15,955 nt of DNA from an uncultured Ignavibacteriota bacterium (GTDB lineage Bacteria > Bacteroidota > Ignavibacteria > Tepidaquicellales > Tepidaquicellaceae): assembly GCA_937959065.1 (NCBI GenBank), contig CALGOI010000377.1, positions 1 to 15,955 on the forward strand. Direction: 5' to 3'. Position numbers and translations under genes: made by a program. The notes below the pieces were generated by a model. That model made no database searches. It saw only the letters and a list, made by a program, of their open reading frames with translations, and was not told the DNA's origin. Below, piece after piece: positions 1 through 6,052 of this stretch (positions are counted from its first letter, which is position 1; the number at the start of each line of letters is the position of its first letter).

Positions 1-441
1 CGTAGGAACATCCTTCGGCTTATCTTTTAGTATCTTCTTAAATACTATGACTGCTTCATTATAATTTCCCGCCGAATAATACTGCATTGCCTGGTTCCTC
101 AGCTCATTCTTATCCGATCTTACCGTCACCAGGTCTTCATATGGCTCAAAAAACTTTTCAAAAATATCATCTATAGCTGCAATGATCTTTTTGGAAAGAG
201 ATTTGGTTTCCTCTTTTACAGGTTTCTTTATTACTGCTTTATGAATTTTGTCCAGCTCTCTCTTGAATTCTGCTCTTCCGAAAGCTCTGATCGAATCCCG
301 TGTAAATTTCACATCTTCCACTTCTCTTGCAAAAGATTTATTTTTTGTGAGGCGGATCTCAAATTCTTTTAGAGCGACTCCTTTCAAATTACCGTCAAGG
401 TATTCTTCAATTAATTCGATATTTTTGTTTCTCTCATTCAT
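1..441 (-). CDS. Anti-sigma-like / TPR protein (C-terminus outside window)
   Basis: This reading frame was translated by hand from the complementary strand. It starts at ATG 441-439 and stays open to the window edge, giving 147 visible residues. The N-terminus (Asn-Ile-Glu-Leu-Ile-Glu-Glu-Tyr-Leu-Asp-Gly-Asn-Leu, then a Glu-Phe-Glu-x-Arg-Leu helix) resembles the short N-terminal helical segment of Bacteroidota anti-sigma or sigma-partner proteins. Residues about 111-143 (Asn-Gln-Ala-Met-Gln-Tyr-Tyr-Ser-Ala-Gly-Asn-Tyr-Asn-Glu-Ala) read as a TPR unit. The ATG shares its A with the last base of the sigma gene's TAA stop (TAATG), so translation is probably coupled and the product is likely the sigma factor's partner. 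No transmembrane segment is visible between the N-terminal part and the TPR, so the visible part is probably cytosolic. The anti-sigma role is inferred from position and N-terminal resemblance; a plain TPR protein is the alternative. Confidence 0.72.
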   Translation of the reverse strand, partial: MNERNKNIELIEEYLDGNLKGVALKEFEIRLTKNKSFAREVEDVKFTRDSIRAFGRAEFKRELDKIHKAVIKKPVKEETKSLSKKIIAAIDDIFEKFFEPYEDLVTVRSDKNELRNQAMQYYSAGNYNEAVIVFKKILKDKPKDVPT

Positions 442-1037
442 TAATTATAAAGCAGATCTTTTAACTTTCTTTTTTGTGGAGAAGCGTCTATTAATTCACT
501 AAGCTCCTTCATGCATTTATATTTTTTATTCTTTACAGTTTGTTCGCTCTTATATCCTGTCATTTTCATTATCTCCTTCATAGATTTATTATCGAAGTAG
601 AATGCAGTCAATACATCCCTGCAAATTTTGCTTAAATTAATAAAAACCTCGTCCAGTATGTTATATACTTCTTCTTGAAATGATACACCCTCATTGACTG
701 AGATGTAATCCTCAATATCATCGATGTTTATATTATGATTATCCTTACGGTTTAACTTCTTTAACCATAAATTGCGGCAAATTGAATACAGGTAGGTTCC
801 AATTGAGCAGGTTAAGTTAAGATCATGGTTTCTTACTTTCTCGTAAAACACGGTTACTGCATCCTGGAATATGTCTTTTGCCTCCGGTACAGAGCCGGAG
901 TTTTTCAGTATAAAATTCAGAATAATCGGATAATTTACTTTATATATTTCTTTTAGCGCGCTATTTACCTCTGATCCCTTCTCTGAAAGGATCTTTTCTA
1001 TAATTTTTCTATCACTTGAAATTCCCTGATGCCCCAA
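441..1037 (-). CDS. ECF-type RNA polymerase sigma factor
   Basis: This 198-residue protein has the sigma-70 region 2 and region 4 arrangement. Region 2 covers residues about 30-95, with Ala-Lys-Asp-Ile-Phe-Gln-Asp-Ala-Val and Gly-Thr-Tyr-Leu-Tyr-Ser-Ile-Cys-Arg-Asn-Leu-Trp typical of the core and -10 binding helices. Region 4 covers about 130-180, with a helix-turn-helix around Ser-Met-Lys-Glu-Ile-Met-Lys-Met-Thr-Gly-Tyr-Lys-Ser-Glu-Gln-Thr-Val-Lys. Nothing like regions 1.1 or 3 is seen, so it belongs to the alternative (ECF) class. The chosen start is TTG at 1037-1035. No in-frame ATG lies near it and no Shine-Dalgarno sequence is seen, so the start is uncertain by a few codons. It overlaps the downstream anti-sigma-like gene by one base and is divergent from the CHAT operon, which is the obvious candidate target together with its own promoter. 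The product is cytoplasmic. Confidence 0.9.
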   Translation of the reverse strand: MGHQGISSDRKIIEKILSEKGSEVNSALKEIYKVNYPIILNFILKNSGSVPEAKDIFQDAVTVFYEKVRNHDLNLTCSIGTYLYSICRNLWLKKLNRKDNHNINIDDIEDYISVNEGVSFQEEVYNILDEVFINLSKICRDVLTAFYFDNKSMKEIMKMTGYKSEQTVKNKKYKCMKELSELIDASPQKRKLKDLLYN

Positions 1038-1108
1038 TTTCGCAGTAGTTGTATAATTAACAACAAAATAGATAAAATTATTGGGAATTTCTAAGTAATA
1101 CCAAATTT

Positions 1109-1146
1109 CTGTAAAACGGCACTATAATTTATACGGTTTTTTACAG
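1109..1146. promoter_or_regulatory. Inverted repeat CTGTAAAA-N22-TTTTACAG
   Basis: Two perfect 8-base arms (1109-1116 and 1139-1146) flank a 22-base AT-rich centre that contains TATAAT at 1123-1128. It lies between the start codons of the divergent sigma gene and the CHAT operon. The symmetry fits an operator bound by a dimer, but the role is inferred. Confidence 0.35.
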
Positions 1147-1149
1147 TTT

Positions 1150-1164
1150 GGTAACTTGGTTACC
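1150..1164. promoter_or_regulatory. Dyad GGTAAC-TTG-GTTACC in the divergent promoter region
   Basis: A perfect 6-base inverted repeat with a 3-base spacer is centred about 45 bases before the first rightward start codon and about 120 bases before the sigma start. Each strand reads GGTAAC. This resembles the GGAAC/GTAAC type of -35 element recognised by many ECF sigma factors, so it could be a back-to-back autoregulated promoter pair or a repressor operator. No convincing -10 element was fixed in either direction. Confidence 0.35.
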
Positions 1165-1202
1165 TTTTACCTTCCTGAAGTATATATGTTAAAGCCTTGT
1201 TA

Positions 1203-1646
1203 ATGCGTCGCATCATATTCTTTCTTACAGCAATCGGTATATTCGTTTATTGTATCTCTTGTGATGATACTCTAAACCCGGTAAATAATGTCTATAAATC
1301 ACTTACCGGACACCACACATTTGTTTCTGTCGATTCATCCCGAACTCTCAATATCAAATTCTTAAAATATCAGGATAGAGGAGCTCTGAAAAGAGCAATA
1401 GTCGACATTACTTTGCCGGATGAAAGAATAATGAAGCTGGTAACCGACACCTCAGGGATTGCGTCTGTTACTTTCGGAACTGTGGATATACCCGAAGGTA
1501 ACTGCCTCGCTGAAATCTGCTATAAAGGACCCGATGGAGAATATTACGGCAGCTTTATTTTTTACCTGACTGGATATATGAACTCTACCATGTCTTTATA
1601 TGTGAACTCCGGCGAATGCCAGAAAAAATTCATCAAAAGTTTTTGA
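1203..1646 (+). CDS. Small predicted lipoprotein, divergent member of the exported paralogue family
   Basis: The likely start is ATG at 1203; a TTG two codons earlier is possible but puts nothing useful ahead of the signal sequence. The 147-residue product begins Met-Arg-Arg, then a hydrophobic segment (residues 4-17) ending Tyr-Cys-Ile-Ser-Cys-Asp-Asp. Cys20 is a plausible but atypical lipidation site, so the protein may sit in a membrane facing the periplasm. The rest looks like a beta-sandwich (alternating strands, Thr-Asp-Thr-Ser-Gly-Ile-Ala-Ser-Val-Thr). Its end, with Glu-Ile-Cys-Tyr-Lys-Gly-Pro (Cys106) and Asn-Ser-Gly-Glu-Cys (Cys139), lines up with the two conserved cysteines of the four paralogues that follow. 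It is the first gene of the rightward operon, 84 bases before the next. Function unknown. The family link is my own alignment by eye. Confidence 0.7.
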   Translation: MRRIIFFLTAIGIFVYCISCDDTLNPVNNVYKSLTGHHTFVSVDSSRTLNIKFLKYQDRGALKRAIVDITLPDERIMKLVTDTSGIASVTFGTVDIPEGNCLAEICYKGPDGEYYGSFIFYLTGYMNSTMSLYVNSGECQKKFIKSF

Positions 1647-1730
1647 AGTTACCTTTACTTCTTTCACAGTATTAATAATAAATCTACCAGCCGGCGGTCT
1701 GAATATTTTAAAAACAAAATCAAAAAGAAA

Positions 1731-2093
1731 ATGAAAGCAAAGATTATCTTTTCAGCAATTATTTTTTCAATTATTTGTTCTTTTCTTATCTTGAATTCTC
1801 CGCATAACGATTTAAATGCAAAACCTGCAGGTAATTTCGCTGTTGTATTACAGGGGCTCGGTGAAGGTGATACTAATGCAAGTGTTAGGATGCGCAGTCA
1901 AACAACAGGAATTGATTACTATGGAAATTATGACGTTCCGGGTATATATCTAGTGGATATTGATTTCAATGATGTATATGATGTATTTGTTTGCACTAAT
2001 TATCCATCTTATGGATCTCAATTAGATGTGAAAGGAAATAGTGGAGGAGTATTTATAACATTATCCTCAGGAAGTTGTCCTTACGGAGATTAA
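1731..2093 (+). CDS. Small exported protein, paralogue 1 of a four-gene tandem array
   Basis: This 120-residue protein has a Sec signal peptide: Met-Lys-Ala-Lys, a hydrophobic core from about 5 to 22, and a likely cut after Asn-Leu-Asn-Ala at residue 30. The mature part of about 90 residues has short beta-strand stretches. It carries the family signature Tyr-Asp-Val-Phe-Val-Cys-Thr-Asn-Tyr-Pro-Ser-Tyr-Gly (Cys88) and the C-terminal tail Ser-Gly-Ser-Cys-Pro-Tyr-Gly-Asp (Cys116). These are the only two cysteines after the signal peptide, so a disulfide is likely in the periplasm or outside. The start ATG follows an A-rich leader (aaaaagaaa) without a Shine-Dalgarno sequence, as is usual in Bacteroidota. 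Function unknown. The fold may be like a carboxypeptidase-regulatory or Cna-B-type sandwich, but I cannot confirm that. Confidence 0.82.
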   Translation: MKAKIIFSAIIFSIICSFLILNSPHNDLNAKPAGNFAVVLQGLGEGDTNASVRMRSQTTGIDYYGNYDVPGIYLVDIDFNDVYDVFVCTNYPSYGSQLDVKGNSGGVFITLSSGSCPYGD

Positions 2094-2140
2094 CATATTC
2101 CATTTATATTAATCCATTGTAAACTTAAAATAAAAATAAA

Positions 2141-2509
2141 ATGAAAACAAAATTATTATCAATCGCAGTAATCTTTGCATTAGTATTATCGTTTACCGGC
2201 TTACTGTTAAACGATGATGCTGCTGCTGAATCACCATTACCTCCACTTGTTTATATTACATTAACGGGGAATGGAAATACCACAGCCACAGTCTGGATAA
2301 AAGATGCTTCCGGAACTATAACATATATACCGCATACTGGTGGTGGTGTCTATCAAAAACAAAGTAATGTTCCTGATGGAAAGTATGATGTGTTTGCGTG
2401 CAGTAATTATCCATCCTATGGTTCTTCATATGATCACGTGATAGATCCTCCTGATGTAATAAATACAACGATAGCTTTACAAGGCGGTGAATGCCCATTT
2501 GGAGATTAG
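2141..2509 (+). CDS. Small exported protein, paralogue 2 of the tandem array
   Basis: This 122-residue protein begins Met-Lys-Thr-Lys-Leu-Leu, followed by a hydrophobic signal core and a likely cut after Asp-Ala-Ala-Ala at residue 29. The mature part has strand-like stretches (Val-Tyr-Ile-Thr-Leu-Thr-Gly-Asn-Gly, Thr-Ala-Thr-Val-Trp-Ile-Lys). It then has the signature Tyr-Asp-Val-Phe-Ala-Cys-Ser-Asn-Tyr-Pro-Ser-Tyr-Gly (Cys87) and ends Gln-Gly-Gly-Glu-Cys-Pro-Phe-Gly-Asp (Cys118). It contains exactly two cysteines. It lies 47 bases after paralogue 1 and 25 before paralogue 3, with the same A-rich leader. The stretch encoding the signature is also similar at DNA level to paralogue 1 (around 1994 and 2400), which points to fairly recent tandem duplication. 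Function unknown. Confidence 0.82.
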   Translation: MKTKLLSIAVIFALVLSFTGLLLNDDAAAESPLPPLVYITLTGNGNTTATVWIKDASGTITYIPHTGGGVYQKQSNVPDGKYDVFACSNYPSYGSSYDHVIDPPDVINTTIALQGGECPFGD

Positions 2510-2534
2510 TTAAACAAATTATAAATTAAAAAAA

Positions 2535-2915
2535 ATGAAAACAAAAATCATTTTATCAGCCATTATTCTTGCAGTTGTATCAGCTTTAGTCTTAAACATA
2601 AGCGACAACGCATCAGCAAGTTCAAATCTTGGTAAGGAAGGGTGTGTTTATACCATATACCTTACCGGAACCGGGTATACTGACAATAATGCAAGTGTCA
2701 GGCTTCGTGAGATATCTACGGGTATGGATAGTTATGCTTCGTTTTCATCAACCGGTGTGTACACTATAGATTGTCCATCACCTGGACTATATAATGTATT
2801 CGTATGTACTAATCACCCCAGTTATGGTGCAAACTATAATGTAACAATAGGGAAAGCCCCGGGATCAACTACTGTAAGTCTTACCGGTGGAAACTGCCCT
2901 TACGGTGGTGATTAA
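2535..2915 (+). CDS. Small exported protein, paralogue 3 of the tandem array
   Basis: This 126-residue protein starts Met-Lys-Thr-Lys-Ile-Ile-Leu and has a signal peptide with a likely cut after Asn-Ala-Ser-Ala at about residue 29. It keeps the family plan: Tyr-Thr-Ile-Tyr-Leu-Thr-Gly-Thr-Gly, then Asn-Ala-Ser-Val-Arg-Leu-Arg (very close to paralogue 1), then Tyr-Asn-Val-Phe-Val-Cys-Thr-Asn-His-Pro-Ser-Tyr-Gly (Cys91) and the tail Gly-Gly-Asn-Cys-Pro-Tyr-Gly-Gly-Asp (Cys121). It adds a second cysteine pair, Cys37 and Cys80, suggesting a second disulfide. It sits 25 bases after paralogue 2 and 50 before paralogue 4, in what looks like one transcript. Function unknown. Confidence 0.82.
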   Translation: MKTKIILSAIILAVVSALVLNISDNASASSNLGKEGCVYTIYLTGTGYTDNNASVRLREISTGMDSYASFSSTGVYTIDCPSPGLYNVFVCTNHPSYGANYNVTIGKAPGSTTVSLTGGNCPYGGD

Positions 2916-2965
2916 ACAGTTTAAAATTATTATATTTTTCTCTAATCAATAAATTTATAAAAATA

Positions 2966-3325
2966 ATGAGCTTTAAAGAATATTTTTTATCTCTTGCGAT
3001 AGTAGTTTCAGTGATTTGTTCTGTTATTTTCTTTTCAAATGATGTAAAATCGGATACACAATTAGTACCGGTAACTATCTATGTGACAGGTGCTGGATCA
3101 AATTGTAGTGGTGTGTCTGTTACACTTTATGACAAAGATGTTCCGGTTGCGACTCTTTCCCCAAATGGATGTACATTCACTGGTACTGTTGATCCGGGGG
3201 TTTATGATGCAGTAGTATGTCAAACAGATTTACATGGAACAACATCTGTCAAAATCGATTCGGATACTCCAGGTAACGAGTTTTATTTGGAAGTTCAAGC
3301 AGGTCAATGCTCTTTAGGTAATTAG
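2966..3325 (+). CDS. Small exported protein, paralogue 4, coupled to the CHAT gene
   Basis: This 119-residue protein has a signal peptide (Met-Ser-Phe-Lys, then a hydrophobic stretch to about residue 24, with a likely cut after Asp-Val-Lys-Ser at 29). It is the most divergent of the four. The strand motif Val-Thr-Ile-Tyr-Val-Thr-Gly-Ala-Gly is kept. The signature becomes Tyr-Asp-Ala-Val-Val-Cys-Gln-Thr (Cys85), the Pro-Ser-Tyr-Gly part is lost, and the tail reads Gln-Ala-Gly-Gln-Cys-Ser-Leu-Gly-Asn (Cys115). As in paralogue 3, an extra cysteine pair (Cys47, Cys69) is present. Its stop codon is only 6 bases before the CHAT gene's ATG, so the two are very likely co-translated. Function unknown. 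Confidence 0.8.
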   Translation: MSFKEYFLSLAIVVSVICSVIFFSNDVKSDTQLVPVTIYVTGAGSNCSGVSVTLYDKDVPVATLSPNGCTFTGTVDPGVYDAVVCQTDLHGTTSVKIDSDTPGNEFYLEVQAGQCSLGN

Positions 3326-3331
3326 AGTAAA

Positions 3332-6052
3332 ATGGAATCAAGCATAGAGAAAGGAAATTTTTATTTCTCTAAAAATAATTATAGTAAAGCCGTATACTAT
3401 TTAGAGAAATTTGTCAAGAATAATAAGAGAGATGATGATCAAATCATCTCTCTTTCTTATTACAAACTTGCATTAAGCTATTTTGAACTTAATAGATTTA
3501 ATGACTCAATTAATACTTCTAAAAAATTATCTAAAAAGAATATTGATCCTGAAATACAATTTAAAAACTATAGACTATTAAGTCTGGTATTTTATAAGAA
3601 AGGAGAGTACAAAAATTCGTTAAATAGTATACATCTTGCTTATGATTTGTTAAAAGATTCAAGTGATTTTAAAGATGAAGATTATAGTGAACTATATAAT
3701 GACTTAGCAAATATTTATTCCATGTTTAATGAGTATAAAAAATCAATTGATTTTAGACTTGAAGCTATTAAAACAATAGAAAAAGATAAATCAAATTTAT
3801 ACTTACTCGGTTTATATTATAACAATTTAGGGGTTACATGTAATAATATAATCAGATTTTACGGTAATGACGCTTTCCAAAATCTGAAAAATATAAAAAT
3901 TTATAGTTGCTTCACTAAAGCTATAAATTTTGTAAAAATTAATAAATCATCAAACGGTCTTCTTAATCTCGCTAATGTATACAATAATATTTCGTTTTAT
4001 TTTAGATTTAAGAGAGATTCCAGAAATGAACTACAATGTCTTTTGAAATCTATTAAAACTCTTGATAAAATTAAGGGAGATGTTGATTACTATCTTGCTA
4101 ATAGCTTTATTAATTTGGGTACCTATTATTTCAGGAATAATAACCTTAAAAAAGGTTTAAAATATCTAATAGAGTCTTTAGAAATAAGAACCAGAATACT
4201 GGGTAGTACCAGCTTAATAATTATCAAAAACTACCTTTATATCGGTAATTGCTTTGAGAAACAAAACAAATTCACCGAAGCTTTAAAAAATTACCAAACT
4301 GCCCTTGATATTCTTAGCCCCGGGAAAAGTAAAATTGATATCCTTAAAACACCGGACGTTTCTCAGATAACATTTCTACCTGAATTAATTGAAGTCCTCC
4401 AAAGTAAAATATCATCTTTAAATTCATTATTTAAAGAAACAATTACCGTAAAGTATTTAGACTCTTCATATAATTGCATTTTTATATTATCAAATCTTTT
4501 AAAAAAAAAAAAAAAAAATCTTACAGGTGTGGAGTCTAAGTCTTTATTATCAGCAAGGGCCTCATCCATCTATGAAAATTCGATTGATATATTTTTCGAA
4601 CTGTTTCATATAACCAACAATAATGACTACCTGGATAAAGCTTTTGAGTACATCGGGAAATGTAAAGCATTATCCCTCCTTGAAAATCTAAATGAAAATG
4701 AAGCTAAAACAAGTTCAGCCATCCCTAATGATCTCACTACAAAGGAAGATCAAATAAAAGTTGAAATTAATTTTAAAGAAAAGCAGATCTTTGAAGAGAA
4801 AAGGAAAGCAAGTAAGAGTGTTTCTATTAAGAAGCTGGAATCAGAGTTGTTTATTTTAAAAGAAGAGTTAAGTGATCTTATAAAAATATTCGAAAAAAAA
4901 TATAAGCTGTACTATAACTTAAAATATGATGTTAACATTGCAACAATCGTTGAGATACAATCACGTTTGAATAAATATGATACATTGATCGAGTATTTCG
5001 CAGGTGAAGAAAATATTTTCATTTTTATTATCAAACGGGACATTACCAAAATTCACCACATTCCTAAATCCAAAAGCTTCGACCGAAAGCTAAAACAATT
5101 CAGAAAATGCCTCTCGCTTTCGGATACTGTAAATAATGATTTCCAAAAATTCTCCACCCTCTCACACTATTTCTATAAACTTCTTTTAAAAGACTACATA
5201 CCGGAAGATACCGGTAACCTTATTATTATACCAGACGGACTTTTGAATTACATCCCATTCGAAGTCCTGATAACTGACAAACCAAAGACCGGTAACTTTA
5301 AAAATGTGTCATACCTACTAGAAAGATATAACATCAGCTACAGCTACTCCTCTACTCTTCTGCTGAGAAATCTCTCTAAATCCCTGTCGAAATCATCTTC
5401 TAAACCAAAAATACTTGGCTTCGCACCGTCTTTTAATAAAGAGAGCAAATCAAAAGTCAAAGAGGATGCCCTGAGGTCCGGGTTGAATTCACTTAAATGG
5501 AATTCAGCTGAACTGAAATCAGCAAAAAAATACTTCGGAGGAAGGATATTCCTGAATGAAAAAGCTAGTAAGAAAGAATTTGTGAAGTATTCCTCTGATT
5601 ACCCGGTATTGCACTTTGCTACTCACGGTATAGTCGAAGATAAGAACCCGATGTTCTCTAAGATCGCTTTTGCCCCTGTTACAGATAATATCGATGACGG
5701 ATATCTGCATGCTTACGAACTCTACGGAATGAAACTCAATTCCGATCTGACCATTCTCAGCGCCTGTGATACAGGGTATGGCAAACTTATAAAAGGTGAA
5801 GGTGTAATGAGCATTGCCAGGGGTTTTCTCTATGCGGGAAGTAAAAGCATCATGATGAGTTTATGGCAGGTGAGTGATTCGGCTACCTGCAAGATCATTG
5901 GCTATTTCTATAAATATCTCTCAAAAGGAATGAGTAAAAATGAAGCGTTGAGGAAAGCAAAACTCGATTATATTAAAAGCTCCGATTCCATCAAAGCCAA
6001 TCCCGCTTACTGGGCTCCGTTTGTTCTGATAGGGAACACTAACCCGCTCTAA
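3332..6052 (+). CDS. TPR-CHAT protein, caspase-like cysteine protease
   Basis: This 906-residue protein has no signal peptide and is predicted to be cytosolic. Residues 1 to about 330 contain roughly eight TPR units (for example Ala-Leu-Ser-Tyr-Phe-Glu-Leu-Asn-Arg-Phe-Asn-Asp-Ser and Leu-Tyr-Ile-Gly-Asn-Cys-Phe-Glu-Lys-Gln-Asn-Lys-Phe). A Lys-rich run at 391-395 is encoded by an 18-A tract. A charged coiled-coil-like stretch follows at about 470-526. The CHAT domain spans about 550-905, with the catalytic His765 in Leu-His-Phe-Ala-Thr-His-Gly and Cys812 in Leu-Ser-Ala-Cys-Asp-Thr-Gly. It also has the family's Gly-Glu-Gly-Val-Met-Ser and Met-Ser-Leu-Trp-Gln-Val motifs, and Pro-Ala-Tyr-Trp-Ala-Pro-Phe near the end. 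Both catalytic residues are present, so it should be an active peptidase. CHAT proteins are separase/caspase relatives whose TPRs sense or bind a trigger; the substrate here is unknown. It is the last gene of the operon. Base composition changes from very AT-rich in the TPR half to richer in the CHAT half. Confidence 0.93.
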   Translation: MESSIEKGNFYFSKNNYSKAVYYLEKFVKNNKRDDDQIISLSYYKLALSYFELNRFNDSINTSKKLSKKNIDPEIQFKNYRLLSLVFYKKGEYKNSLNSIHLAYDLLKDSSDFKDEDYSELYNDLANIYSMFNEYKKSIDFRLEAIKTIEKDKSNLYLLGLYYNNLGVTCNNIIRFYGNDAFQNLKNIKIYSCFTKAINFVKINKSSNGLLNLANVYNNISFYFRFKRDSRNELQCLLKSIKTLDKIKGDVDYYLANSFINLGTYYFRNNNLKKGLKYLIESLEIRTRILGSTSLIIIKNYLYIGNCFEKQNKFTEALKNYQTALDILSPGKSKIDILKTPDVSQITFLPELIEVLQSKISSLNSLFKETITVKYLDSSYNCIFILSNLLKKKKKNLTGVESKSLLSARASSIYENSIDIFFELFHITNNNDYLDKAFEYIGKCKALSLLENLNENEAKTSSAIPNDLTTKEDQIKVEINFKEKQIFEEKRKASKSVSIKKLESELFILKEELSDLIKIFEKKYKLYYNLKYDVNIATIVEIQSRLNKYDTLIEYFAGEENIFIFIIKRDITKIHHIPKSKSFDRKLKQFRKCLSLSDTVNNDFQKFSTLSHYFYKLLLKDYIPEDTGNLIIIPDGLLNYIPFEVLITDKPKTGNFKNVSYLLERYNISYSYSSTLLLRNLSKSLSKSSSKPKILGFAPSFNKESKSKVKEDALRSGLNSLKWNSAELKSAKKYFGGRIFLNEKASKKEFVKYSSDYPVLHFATHGIVEDKNPMFSKIAFAPVTDNIDDGYLHAYELYGMKLNSDLTILSACDTGYGKLIKGEGVMSIARGFLYAGSKSIMMSLWQVSDSATCKIIGYFYKYLSKGMSKNEALRKAKLDYIKSSDSIKANPAYWAPFVLIGNTNPL
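4501..4518 (+). repeat. 18-base poly(A) tract inside the CHAT gene
   Basis: Eighteen consecutive A bases follow CTTTT and encode the end of Leu390, Lys391-395 and the start of Asn396. The tract lies between the TPR and CHAT halves. One extra A leads to a stop after six codons past the lysines (TCT TAC AGG TGT GGA GTC TAA). One A fewer reads on for about 30 codons and then meets TAA. Either slip would give a TPR-only protein of about 400 residues. Confidence 0.95.

Noticed and set aside
248..502. Rightward open frame over the sigma/anti-sigma junction
   Set aside because: It lies antisense to the end of the sigma gene and the coupled partner gene, with no supporting motif.
1642..1663. Small inverted repeat GAAGT/ACTTC after the first operon gene as a terminator
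   Set aside because: The stem is only 5 bases and no T run follows. The next gene is 84 bases on, and the operon probably continues.
1731..3325. The small exported proteins as bacterial gasdermins activated by the CHAT protease
   Set aside because: Gasdermins are roughly twice as long, cytosolic and without signal peptides. These proteins have clear signal peptides and cysteine motifs, so the comparison does not hold.
4363..4569. Reverse-strand open frame with a Phe run opposite the CHAT gene
   Set aside because: It is a shadow of the 18-A tract and the surrounding coding frame, with no start signal or recognisable content.
1..6052. A type III-E CRISPR (Craspase) locus
   Set aside because: No repeat-spacer array and no Cas effector gene is present. 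The resemblance is limited to a TPR-CHAT protein near a sigma factor.
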